Below are positions 1 to 5,043 of a DNA stretch of 5,043 nucleotides, piece after piece. The notes beneath the pieces were generated by a model that saw only the letters and a list, made by a program, of their open reading frames with translations, searched no databases and was not told the origin of the DNA. The position numbers and the translations under genes were made by a program. This DNA is from Desulfoprunum sp. (GTDB taxonomy: Bacteria > Desulfobacterota > Desulfobulbia > Desulfobulbales > Desulfocapsaceae), in assembly GCA_030696435.1 (NCBI GenBank), contig JAUYSF010000297.1, positions 1-5,043 of the forward strand, written 5' to 3'. How positions within the stretch are numbered: the stretch's first letter is position 1; each line of letters starts with the position of its first letter.

Positions 1-333
1 GCCCTCAATGTAGTTGCCGGTGCCGTGGCCCTTGGCCTCTTTCCGGACAATGAAGGCCGGGATGGGCTTTTTCTCGAGAAAGCTGACCAGGGAGACGGCG
101 GTCACCAGGGGGTCGGCACCTAGGGTCATACCGCCCACGGCCTGGATGGGCACTTCTTCTCGGCATATCAGCTCAAAGAGGAGTTTGCCGCAGAGATAGG
201 CCCCTTCTGCCGAGAGTGTCGTCTGTTTACCATCGATGTAAAAATCGGAGGTCTTGCCCGAGGTGAGGGTGAATGTGCCTTGCCGGTAGGATTTTTCCAG
301 GAGAATTTCTTGCAGCCGCTGTCTGTCATTCAT
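1..333 (-). CDS. pyrE: Orotate phosphoribosyltransferase, N-terminal 111 residues (3' end outside window)
   Basis: Transfers phosphoribose from PRPP to orotate, giving OMP in cytosolic de novo pyrimidine synthesis. The minus-strand translation starts MNDRQRLQEILLEKSYRQG. It shows the family's N-terminal orotate-binding signature FTLTSGKTSDFYIDGK (residues 21-36), then AVGGMTLGADPL (65-75) and the flexible catalytic loop RKEAKGHGT (97-105). These are the expected PyrE elements in the expected order. The PRPP-binding loop (usually VVDDVxTTG) would follow but lies beyond the left edge, as does the stop codon. The ATG at 333 is the only good start: codons upstream in frame are open but contain no ATG, GTG or TTG nearby. 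No clear Shine-Dalgarno precedes it. The gene is divergent from glmS across a 220-bp spacer, so it has its own promoter. No frameshift is visible in the part present. Identity is secure. Confidence 0.95.
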   Translation of the reverse strand, partial: MNDRQRLQEILLEKSYRQGTFTLTSGKTSDFYIDGKQTTLSAEGAYLCGKLLFELICREEVPIQAVGGMTLGADPLVTAVSLVSFLEKKPIPAFIVRKEAKGHGTGNYIEG

Positions 334-349
334 AGATCTGAATACCCGT

Positions 350-355
350 AGTATA
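350..355 (-). promoter_or_regulatory. Possible -10 box for pyrE
   Basis: On the minus strand this reads TATACT, a 5 of 6 match to the sigma-70 -10 consensus, inside an A/T stretch. A start point about 7 nt downstream would leave a leader of only about 10 nt before the pyrE ATG at 333, which fits the absence of a Shine-Dalgarno there. The -35 position 17 bp upstream (TTACTG on the minus strand, 373-378) is a poor match. This is a weak prediction from hexamer matching only. Confidence 0.25.
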
Positions 356-475
356 TAAAAGGAAGATGTGCCCAGTAAGGACCGAGGTGCTGTATTTGTA
401 CCCCTGATTTTACTTGGTTTTTAAAAATGAGAAAAGAAAAAACTCGCGGTGAAAAAAAATGTCATGTTATTCTCT

Positions 476-481
476 TATATT
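476..481 (+). promoter_or_regulatory. Possible -10 box for glmS
   Basis: Reads TATATT, a 5 of 6 match to TATAAT, downstream of a long A-rich tract (430-459) that could act as an UP-like or curved element. No convincing -35 hexamer sits 16-18 bp upstream; that position is all A. A start near 488 would give a 5' UTR of about 66 nt and put the inverted repeat at 484-502 over the start point. Other weak hexamers in the spacer could serve equally well. Confidence 0.25.
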
Positions 482-483
482 GG

Positions 484-502
484 CGGTAACATTGCATTAC
501 CG
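484..502. repeat. Inverted repeat CGGTAA-N7-TTACCG upstream of glmS
   Basis: Perfect 6-bp arms, CGGTAA (484-489) and TTACCG (497-502), are separated by CATTGCA, giving a 19-bp dyad 52 bp before the glmS start. The size suits a dimeric regulator operator. It is too short, and lacks a following T-run, to be a terminator. It overlaps where transcription would start if TATATT (476-481) is the -10 box. Function is inferred from position only; I do not recognise the motif as the site of a named regulator. Confidence 0.4.
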
Positions 503-534
503 TTGAGATGGTAAAAAACGTAAACCGTAACATT
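486..534 (+). repeat. Direct repeat GTAACATT with further GTAA motifs between copies
   Basis: GTAACATT occurs at 486-493 and again at 527-534, 41 bp apart start to start, close to four helical turns. Between them lie TTACC (497-501, inverted), GGTAA (510-514) and CGTAA (519-523). A further CGTAA (526-530) opens the second copy. In all, five GGTAA/CGTAA pentamers in either orientation fall within 46 bp. The cluster ends 9 bp before the glmS ribosome binding site. It could be a multi-site operator or simply low-complexity AT-rich DNA. Confidence 0.35.
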
Positions 535-542
535 TTCAGATC

Positions 543-547
543 AGGAG
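543..547 (+). promoter_or_regulatory. Shine-Dalgarno of glmS
   Basis: AGGAG followed by a 6-nt spacer to the ATG at 554. It fixes the start that places Cys at residue 2, as the glutamine amidotransferase mechanism requires. It is the only strong ribosome binding site next to a start codon in this window. Confidence 0.85.
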
Positions 548-553
548 TCAGAT

Positions 554-2395
554 ATGTGTGGCATTGTAGGATATACCGGTCCCCGTCGTGTTGTTCCCGT
601 TCTTTTGGAAGGGCTCAGGCGCCTTGAATACCGGGGCTATGATTCAGCCGGGATTGTCTATCTCCAGGAAGGCCGACTCATCAAACATCGCTGTCAGGGC
701 AAACTCGCCAATCTTGAGGCCCTGATCGATGAGGCCATCGTTGCCCCGTCCCACTGCGGTCTCGGCCATACCCGCTGGGCCACCCATGGTGCACCTACAA
801 CGGCCAACGCTCATCCCCACAGCGATTGCACCGGTGATCTGGTGGTGATCCATAACGGCATCATCGAAAATTATCACTCTCTGCGCGAGGAGTTGAAGGC
901 CAAGGGCCATCGCTTCAGCTCCGAGACCGATACCGAGGTTCTGGCCCATCTTATTGAAGAGAATTTGGAGAAAGATCTGTACGCCGCGGTGTGCAAGGCC
1001 CTGGCCCGGGTCGAGGGTTCGTATGCCCTGGGCGTGCTCTGGGCTGGGATACCGGGAACCCTGGTCGCGGCCCGCAACCAGAGCCCTCTGGTCCTCGGTC
1101 TGCATGTCGAGGGCGGTTCCTTTATGGCCTCGGATATCCCGGCTCTCCTGCCCTTCACGGATCAGGTCATCTTCCTGGAAGATATGGAAATTGCCGTATT
1201 GACCGAGAACAGCCGGCAGATCTTTTCGCTCAACACCGGCCTGCCGGTCCAAAGAGAGGCCCAAACCATTCTCTGGAACGCTGCCATGGCCGAGAAGGCC
1301 GGCTACAAGCATTTCATGCTCAAGGAGATCTTTGAGCAGCCCCAGGCCATCACCAATACCCTCAGTGGCCGAATCAATCCCGAGAACGGCGAGGTCAGCC
1401 TGGCGGAGGTCAACCTGACGGCCGAAAGTATCGCCGGTATTGACCGGATTTTTCTCGTGGCCTGCGGCACCTCCTGGCATGCCGCTCTTGTGGCCAAATA
1501 CTGGATTGAGCGCCATGCCAGGATCCCGGTCGAGGTCGATATTGCCTCCGAGTTCCGCTACCGGCATCTGCTCATCAACGAGCGGGTCCTGACCATTGCT
1601 ATCTCCCAGTCGGGTGAGACCGCCGATACCCTGGCCGGGATCCGGATTGCCAAGAAAATGGGCTCGAAGGTGATCACCATCTGCAATGTCGTCGGCTCCA
1701 CCATGACCCGTGAGGCGGATGGGGTGGTCTATACCCATGCCGGGCCGGAGATCGGCGTGGCCTCCACCAAGGCCTTCATCTCTCAGCTTGCGGCCCTCTT
1801 TCTCTTCACCATCTATCTGGCCCAGGAGAAGAAAACCATCACCAAGGAAAAACAGCTGGAGTTAAGCCATGCCCTGGTCGGCATTGCCGCCATCATCGAA
1901 GAGCAGCTGCCGCTGATTCAGACCCAGGTGAGCGGACTCGTCGAGAGCTTTTATGACTGCCGGGATTTTCTCTTTGTTGGTAGGGGCTTAAGTTACCCCA
2001 TTGCCCTTGAAGGAGCTCTAAAACTGAAGGAGATTTCCTATATCCATGCTGAGGGCTATGCCTCGGGCGAACTCAAGCACGGACCAATCGCCCTGATCGA
2101 TAAGGAGATGCCGATCCTGGCCATGGTCCCGCAGGATGAGGTCTATCAGAAAAGTATCTCCAACGTCGAAGAGATCAAGGCCCGGCAGGGACGCCTGATC
2201 CTGATTGGTACGGAGGGCGATGAACATCTACGCAACATCACCGCTGATGTGGTCTATCTGCCGAAAATCCATGAAGATATGAACCCGATCCTCTATACGG
2301 TGCCGGCCCAGCTGCTGGCCTATGCGATTGCCACCCGACGCGGCTGCGATGTCGATCAGCCTCGTAACCTTGCCAAAAGCGTGACGGTGGAATAG
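554..2395 (+). CDS. glmS: Glutamine--fructose-6-phosphate aminotransferase (isomerizing)
   Basis: Makes glucosamine-6-phosphate from fructose-6-phosphate and glutamine, the first committed step to UDP-GlcNAc for peptidoglycan and LPS; cytosolic. The class-II glutamine amidotransferase half covers about residues 1-220. It starts MCGIVGYTG with catalytic Cys2 (exposed after Met removal), followed by GHTRWATHG (71-79), the oxyanion-hole NG (101-102) and SSETDTEVL with Asp126. A linker leads to two SIS sugar-isomerase domains: SIS1 has ACGTSWHA (303-310), SQSGETADTLA (351-361) and GVASTKAF (401-408); SIS2 has VGRGLSYPIALEGALKLKEI (475-494). Lys490, Glu493, His509 in ELKHGP and Lys608 in the C-terminal RNLAKSVTVE match the isomerase catalytic residues of the E. 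coli enzyme. The length of 613 aa is close to the usual 609 or so. It is a single gene with its own leader and a terminator at 2499-2537; no glmU or glmM is adjacent. No glmS ribozyme is seen upstream. Confidence 0.98.
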   Translation: MCGIVGYTGPRRVVPVLLEGLRRLEYRGYDSAGIVYLQEGRLIKHRCQGKLANLEALIDEAIVAPSHCGLGHTRWATHGAPTTANAHPHSDCTGDLVVIHNGIIENYHSLREELKAKGHRFSSETDTEVLAHLIEENLEKDLYAAVCKALARVEGSYALGVLWAGIPGTLVAARNQSPLVLGLHVEGGSFMASDIPALLPFTDQVIFLEDMEIAVLTENSRQIFSLNTGLPVQREAQTILWNAAMAEKAGYKHFMLKEIFEQPQAITNTLSGRINPENGEVSLAEVNLTAESIAGIDRIFLVACGTSWHAALVAKYWIERHARIPVEVDIASEFRYRHLLINERVLTIAISQSGETADTLAGIRIAKKMGSKVITICNVVGSTMTREADGVVYTHAGPEIGVASTKAFISQLAALFLFTIYLAQEKKTITKEKQLELSHALVGIAAIIEEQLPLIQTQVSGLVESFYDCRDFLFVGRGLSYPIALEGALKLKEISYIHAEGYASGELKHGPIALIDKEMPILAMVPQDEVYQKSISNVEEIKARQGRLILIGTEGDEHLRNITADVVYLPKIHEDMNPILYTVPAQLLAYAIATRRGCDVDQPRNLAKSVTVE

Positions 2396-2498
2396 CCGGG
2401 TAGCGGAATTTTCAGAGAAAAGGAAGGAGCTGACAAAGCCAGAGCAGACTGAGTTGAAGTTTTCTGCAGCACGCATCTCAAGGCTCATCCGATACTTC
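2396..2498. other. Convergent spacer between glmS stop and terminator
   Basis: About 100 bp of non-coding DNA at the 3' end of the glmS transcript. It has a tiny TTTTC-AGA-GAAAA hairpin (2409-2421) and a purine-rich AAGGAAGGAG stretch (2419-2428) that resembles a ribosome binding site but is not followed by a start codon at a usable distance. I see no gene or other feature in it. Confidence 0.5.
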
Positions 2499-2537
2499 AT
2501 ACCCCCAGTAGCCTTGCGCTGCCGGGGGTATTTTTTT
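2499..2537 (+). terminator. Rho-independent terminator of glmS
   Basis: Arms ATACCCCC (2499-2506) and GGGGGTAT (2524-2531) pair perfectly. Inside them GTAGC (2508-2512) pairs with GCTGC (2518-2522), with one G-U pair and one A-C mismatch between the two stems, leaving a 5-nt loop. The stem runs straight into seven T residues (2531-2537). On the opposite strand the hairpin is followed by GAAGTATC rather than a T-run, so it should work for glmS only and not for the converging kinase gene. Confidence 0.9.
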
Positions 2538-3851
2538 CTATTTTATTAAACTGTTGCCATCAATAAGCGGCCAGGTCATTTCAAAGGCTGCTCCTCCGGA
2601 AAACGAGGGGCGGGCAATAATCCGACCATGGTGACAGCGGGCGATTTGTCTGACAATAGCCAGCCCCAGGCCGTAGCCACCGAATTCCCGATTGCGGCTC
2701 GAATCGAGTCGCACGAAGGGCTCAAAGATCCTCTCCCGATCCTTTTCCGAGATACCGGGTCCATCATCCTCAACAGTAAGCTTGACTTCAGTCGCGCTCG
2801 CCGAAAGGGTCAGATTTATGCCTGTTTTGGCGAAACGGTTGGCGTTTTGCAGGAGATTGTGCAGAGCACGTTCCAGCAGTCGGGGATCATAGGAAATCAG
2901 GCGGGAGGCATCAAGACCAGCATGGACAAAGGTGATAGGAACCCTGAGCGTCTCCTTGGCAAGAACCACCAGTTCCTGGAGCCATGGGAGCAGGGTGCCC
3001 TTGGGCAGTAGCGTCTGGCTCTGACTGCTTTCAAGTTTGGCGTACCCCAGCAGTTCCGTGACCAGATCCTCCAGTTCGTTGATATCCTTGCGTATGCCGG
3101 CAATATGCCGAGTACGCTCTGTTTCATCTGAGCTATACACCTGTTCGAGGCCGAAGCGGATGCGGCAGATTGGTGTGCGCAATTCATGTGAAACGGCGTT
3201 TATCAGCTCCTTGTGTGATGAAATCAGCTGTTCGATCTGGTCGGCCATACCGTTGAAGATCGTGGCGATGGCCAGGGTCGGCGACAGGAAGCAGGTTTTG
3301 ACCCTGGCCGAGAGATCGCCATCGCCGAAAGCCTTCGCGGCATTGCCAATCATGCTGAGCTGCCGCCAGAAATAGTAGGCCCAGGCCAGGGAGAAGATGG
3401 TCATGAAGGCCCCGACCGTGGCAAAACCGACGATATGGTCAATAGTGCCCACCTCATAATCGGTAAATGGCCCCATAAGCATCGCATACTCACTGTCTGG
3501 CAATCGCTGGAGATACAGGGTGCCATCGATCCGGATGATGACCTTGTTCTGCGAGAAAAGCGCGGTCTCGTCGGGAGTAAAGTCGAGATCGCTACTTTTT
3601 TTCACATCGATGGGATAACCGAAATGGACCTGCAGTTCTTTGATTTTGGCGGGTATATCCGATTCTCCGAGTCCTTTCAGCTCCTTACCCAGCAAATAAA
3701 AGCAACCTCTGCTAACTTCATGATTATAGATCCGGATCTGTTCCTTGTGGGCATTTTTGAAGTAGATGCCCATGATCCAGTTGGACCCGATCGAGGTGAG
3801 AAGGATCGATATCAGCAGAAAGGAAAAAAGGTTGAGATAAAAGCGACGCAT
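2538..3851 (-). CDS. RstB-like membrane sensor histidine kinase
   Basis: Inner-membrane kinase, 437 aa, of the two-component pair with the regulator encoded just upstream. Order: membrane helix 1 (about 8-30), periplasmic sensor region (about 31-137), membrane helix 2 (about 138-160), a divergent HAMP linker (about 161-213) and a HisKA domain with SHELRTP and phospho-accepting His222. The HATPase domain follows, with N box NLLQNA (332-337), G1 box DDGPGI (362-367), F box RIFEPFVRLD (374-383) and G2 box GYGLGLAIV (392-400). Total length, sensor size and motifs such as FGDGDL, GMADQIEQLI, VEDDGPGI and EPFVRLDSSR resemble E. coli RstB (433 aa) from memory. The signal is unknown, so no gene symbol is given. 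The ATG at 3851 lies 44 bp after the regulator stop; it has only a weak GGAA upstream, and no other in-frame start exists in the gap. The stop codon TAG abuts the T-tract of the glmS terminator. The kinase function is sure; the RstB relationship is likely. Confidence 0.93.
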   Translation of the reverse strand: MRRFYLNLFSFLLISILLTSIGSNWIMGIYFKNAHKEQIRIYNHEVSRGCFYLLGKELKGLGESDIPAKIKELQVHFGYPIDVKKSSDLDFTPDETALFSQNKVIIRIDGTLYLQRLPDSEYAMLMGPFTDYEVGTIDHIVGFATVGAFMTIFSLAWAYYFWRQLSMIGNAAKAFGDGDLSARVKTCFLSPTLAIATIFNGMADQIEQLISSHKELINAVSHELRTPICRIRFGLEQVYSSDETERTRHIAGIRKDINELEDLVTELLGYAKLESSQSQTLLPKGTLLPWLQELVVLAKETLRVPITFVHAGLDASRLISYDPRLLERALHNLLQNANRFAKTGINLTLSASATEVKLTVEDDGPGISEKDRERIFEPFVRLDSSRNREFGGYGLGLAIVRQIARCHHGRIIARPSFSGGAAFEMTWPLIDGNSLIK

Positions 3852-3895
3852 GATGTTCCAGTTTTTTGAAAAGGAGAAGGTGAGATTGAAAAAAA

Positions 3896-4615
3896 TCAGT
3901 ACCAGGCATCGGAGACAAAGAGATAGCCCTTGCCCCAGACCGTTTTTATCCGGAAAGGGTGGGAGGAGCTGTCACCGAGTTTTTTACGTAATCTTGAAAT
4001 ATTAACGTCAATAGACCGATCAAGGCCATCGTAGTCAATGCCGCGCAAGGTCTTGAACAGATATTCCCGGTCGAGGATAGTGCCGGCGGCATCGGCAAGA
4101 ATCCATAAGAGGTCGAATTCATTGCTGGTCAACTCGATCTCAAAGTCTTCCAAGAGGACCTTGCGCGACTGCTGGCAGACCGACAGGCGACCGAACTGTT
4201 TTGTCCCGACACTGTCGCCATTGCCTGTCTGGCCAGCCGGGAGCCGACGCAGCAGGGCCCGGATGCGTGCCAGCAGGACCCGAGGTTCGATAGGTTTTTT
4301 GACATAATCGTCGGCCCCCATCTCCAGGCCCGCTACTTGGTCCATGTCATCTTCACGGGCGGTGAGGATGAGTATGGGGCCACGGTATCTGGGCCTGATT
4401 TGCCGGCAGACGGAAAAGCCATCCAGGCCCGGCAACATGAGATCGAGAATGACGAGATCGGGTTGGCTGGAGAGAATCACCTCGACAGCGGTGTCACCCC
4501 GTTCGGCCGTACTGACCCTGAATCCTTGTTTTACCAGATATGCCTGAATCAGTTCGATGAGTCTTCGGTCATCTTCAACGAGGAGTATGTGCGATTGCTG
4601 TTCCACGATGGTCAC
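3896..4615 (-). CDS. OmpR/PhoB-family (RstA-like) response regulator
   Basis: Cytosolic DNA-binding regulator, 239 aa, partner of the adjacent kinase. The receiver domain (about 9-122) has the acidic pocket VEDD (Asp15, Asp16), phospho-acceptor Asp58 in LVILDLMLPG, the switch Thr85 in LILTAR and Lys107 in ADDYVKKP. A linker (about 123-138) leads to a winged-helix output domain (about 140-237) with ELTSNEFDLLWIL, a recognition helix around SIDVNISRLRKKLG and the wing KTVWGKGYLF. The receiver, with AYLVKQGF, RGDTAVEVIL, PDLVILDLMLPG and LEMGADDY, is close to E. coli RstA as I recall it. The start is a GTG at 4615; a second GTG lies three codons in (4606). Neither has a Shine-Dalgarno, and the frame is closed by TAG at 4655-4657 with no ATG in between. 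It begins 28 bp after the stop of the upstream gene, suggesting translational coupling in one transcript. Confidence 0.94.
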   Translation of the reverse strand: MTIVEQQSHILLVEDDRRLIELIQAYLVKQGFRVSTAERGDTAVEVILSSQPDLVILDLMLPGLDGFSVCRQIRPRYRGPILILTAREDDMDQVAGLEMGADDYVKKPIEPRVLLARIRALLRRLPAGQTGNGDSVGTKQFGRLSVCQQSRKVLLEDFEIELTSNEFDLLWILADAAGTILDREYLFKTLRGIDYDGLDRSIDVNISRLRKKLGDSSSHPFRIKTVWGKGYLFVSDAWY

Positions 4616-4643
4616 GGATATTTGAGGTTGTGCCGGGCGATTG

Positions 4644-5043
4644 TCAGTTATCGGCTACGACATTGAGCGGCAGATCTTGTCGCTTGCGGAAATTGGCAAA
4701 CGCGGTCTTCCTCAGGATCAGTCCGCCATAGGGCTTGTAAAATATGGAATATTCCAGGGAAATTGTGGTTTCTGATGACGATTTGTGACATAACCTTTCT
4801 TTGTTGATGGTGTAAATGTCCTTCTGACTGTAGGCCTTGATGGTTGTTTCAGCCTGTTTGAAGGGTACGTCGACAATACGCCAGTCTACCTCTAGGGGAA
4901 ACCCGCTATCTTTTGTCAGCCAGGCTTCGCCTTTCGCTTGGTGTCCCGTCATTTTTCCGGAAAAAGTGAAGCGCTGGCATGAATGGCCGGCGATAATGCG
5001 GGATTCCGGTTCCGGATGCCATTGCATGGCAGGTTGGGCATCT
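4644..5043 (-). CDS. Uncharacterised protein, C-terminal 132 residues, possibly exported (5' end outside window)
   Basis: Not recognised with certainty. The frame is open to the right window edge, and the first visible Met (5027) has no ribosome binding site, so the true start is upstream. The visible part has no membrane helix. It is rich in beta-prone segments such as GEAWLTKDSGFPLEVDWRIV, ETTISLEYSIFYKPYGG and LILRKTAFANFRKR, with two cysteines (HSCQRF and RLCHKS). The KGEAWL--DSGFPL pattern recalls LolA/LolB-fold periplasmic proteins, where a strand and a turn of the form W[LI]D-xTG-PL recur, but the match is loose. The signal peptide that would settle export is not in view. It is followed after 28 bp by the response regulator on the same strand, so it is probably the first or an early gene of that operon and may encode an envelope protein connected with the sensor's job. 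That role is inference. Confidence 0.7.
   Translation of the reverse strand, partial: DAQPAMQWHPEPESRIIAGHSCQRFTFSGKMTGHQAKGEAWLTKDSGFPLEVDWRIVDVPFKQAETTIKAYSQKDIYTINKERLCHKSSSETTISLEYSIFYKPYGGLILRKTAFANFRKRQDLPLNVVADN

Noticed and set aside
427..489. 20-codon plus-strand frame starting MRKEKTRGEKKC, a possible leader peptide of glmS
   Set aside because: No ribosome binding site, composition set by the A-rich tract, no attenuator hairpin after it, and it would lie upstream of the likeliest -10 box's start point.
334..553. glmS ribozyme/riboswitch in the glmS leader
   Set aside because: I see none of the expected pseudoknotted core, only AT-rich DNA and a short dyad. The element is typical of Firmicutes, and the protein context is Gram-negative.
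644..1738. Long minus-strand open frame (364 codons) antisense to glmS
   Set aside because: It lies wholly within glmS, whose domains are intact. Its translation is low-complexity G/D/L-rich with no recognisable domain, as expected for a shadow frame opposite a GC-biased gene.
2419..2428. AAGGAAGGAG as the ribosome binding site of a small gene after glmS
   Set aside because: No ATG, GTG or TTG follows at a workable distance with an open frame before the terminator.
3435..3869. Plus-strand open frame of 144 codons opposite the kinase N-terminus
   Set aside because: It overlaps the well-supported kinase entirely, has no start signal and matches no family.
4337..4666. Plus-strand open frame of 109 codons opposite the response regulator
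   Set aside because: It is antisense to the receiver domain with all catalytic residues intact on the other strand, so it is a shadow frame.

Overview
The window reads as chromosomal DNA from a Gram-negative bacterium. The coding regions have moderate-to-high GC with GC-rich third positions, and the spacers are AT-rich. The PyrE and GlmS sequences and the combination of genes would fit a deltaproteobacterium/Desulfobacterota member (possibly Desulfobulbales-like). That placement is an impression from protein style only. No mobile element, CRISPR array, tRNA or rRNA was seen.

Layout: (1) 1-333, minus strand, the first 111 codons of pyrE (orotate phosphoribosyltransferase), cut by the left window edge. 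(2) 334-553, a 220-bp AT-rich divergent spacer between pyrE and glmS. It holds weak promoter-like hexamers, a GGTAA/TTACCG inverted repeat and a cluster of related GTAA motifs close to glmS. (3) 554-2395, plus strand, a complete glmS of 613 aa with every key catalytic motif. (4) 2396-2537, a short convergent spacer with a strong rho-independent terminator for glmS, whose T-tract ends right at the stop codon of the gene coming the other way. (5) 2538-5043, minus strand, a tightly packed three-gene run transcribed right to left: the C-terminal part of an unrecognised, probably exported protein (4644-5043), an OmpR-family response regulator (3896-4615) and its HAMP/HisKA/HATPase sensor kinase (2538-3851). 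The regulator and kinase resemble the RstA/RstB pair of enterobacteria more than other OmpR/EnvZ-type systems known to me.

How they work together: pyrE (UMP synthesis) and glmS (glucosamine-6-phosphate for cell wall and LPS) are housekeeping enzymes with separate, divergent transcription. The minus-strand run is a self-contained envelope-sensing module. The kinase has a periplasmic domain of about 107 residues between two membrane helices and would phosphorylate Asp58 of the regulator. The upstream partial gene sits only 28 bp from the regulator and is probably co-transcribed, so it may be the accessory or target envelope protein of the system. This last point is inference. Most of the window is ordinary. 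The parts most worth a second look are the GTAA-motif cluster upstream of glmS, the unidentified protein at the right edge, and the degenerate HAMP linker of the kinase.
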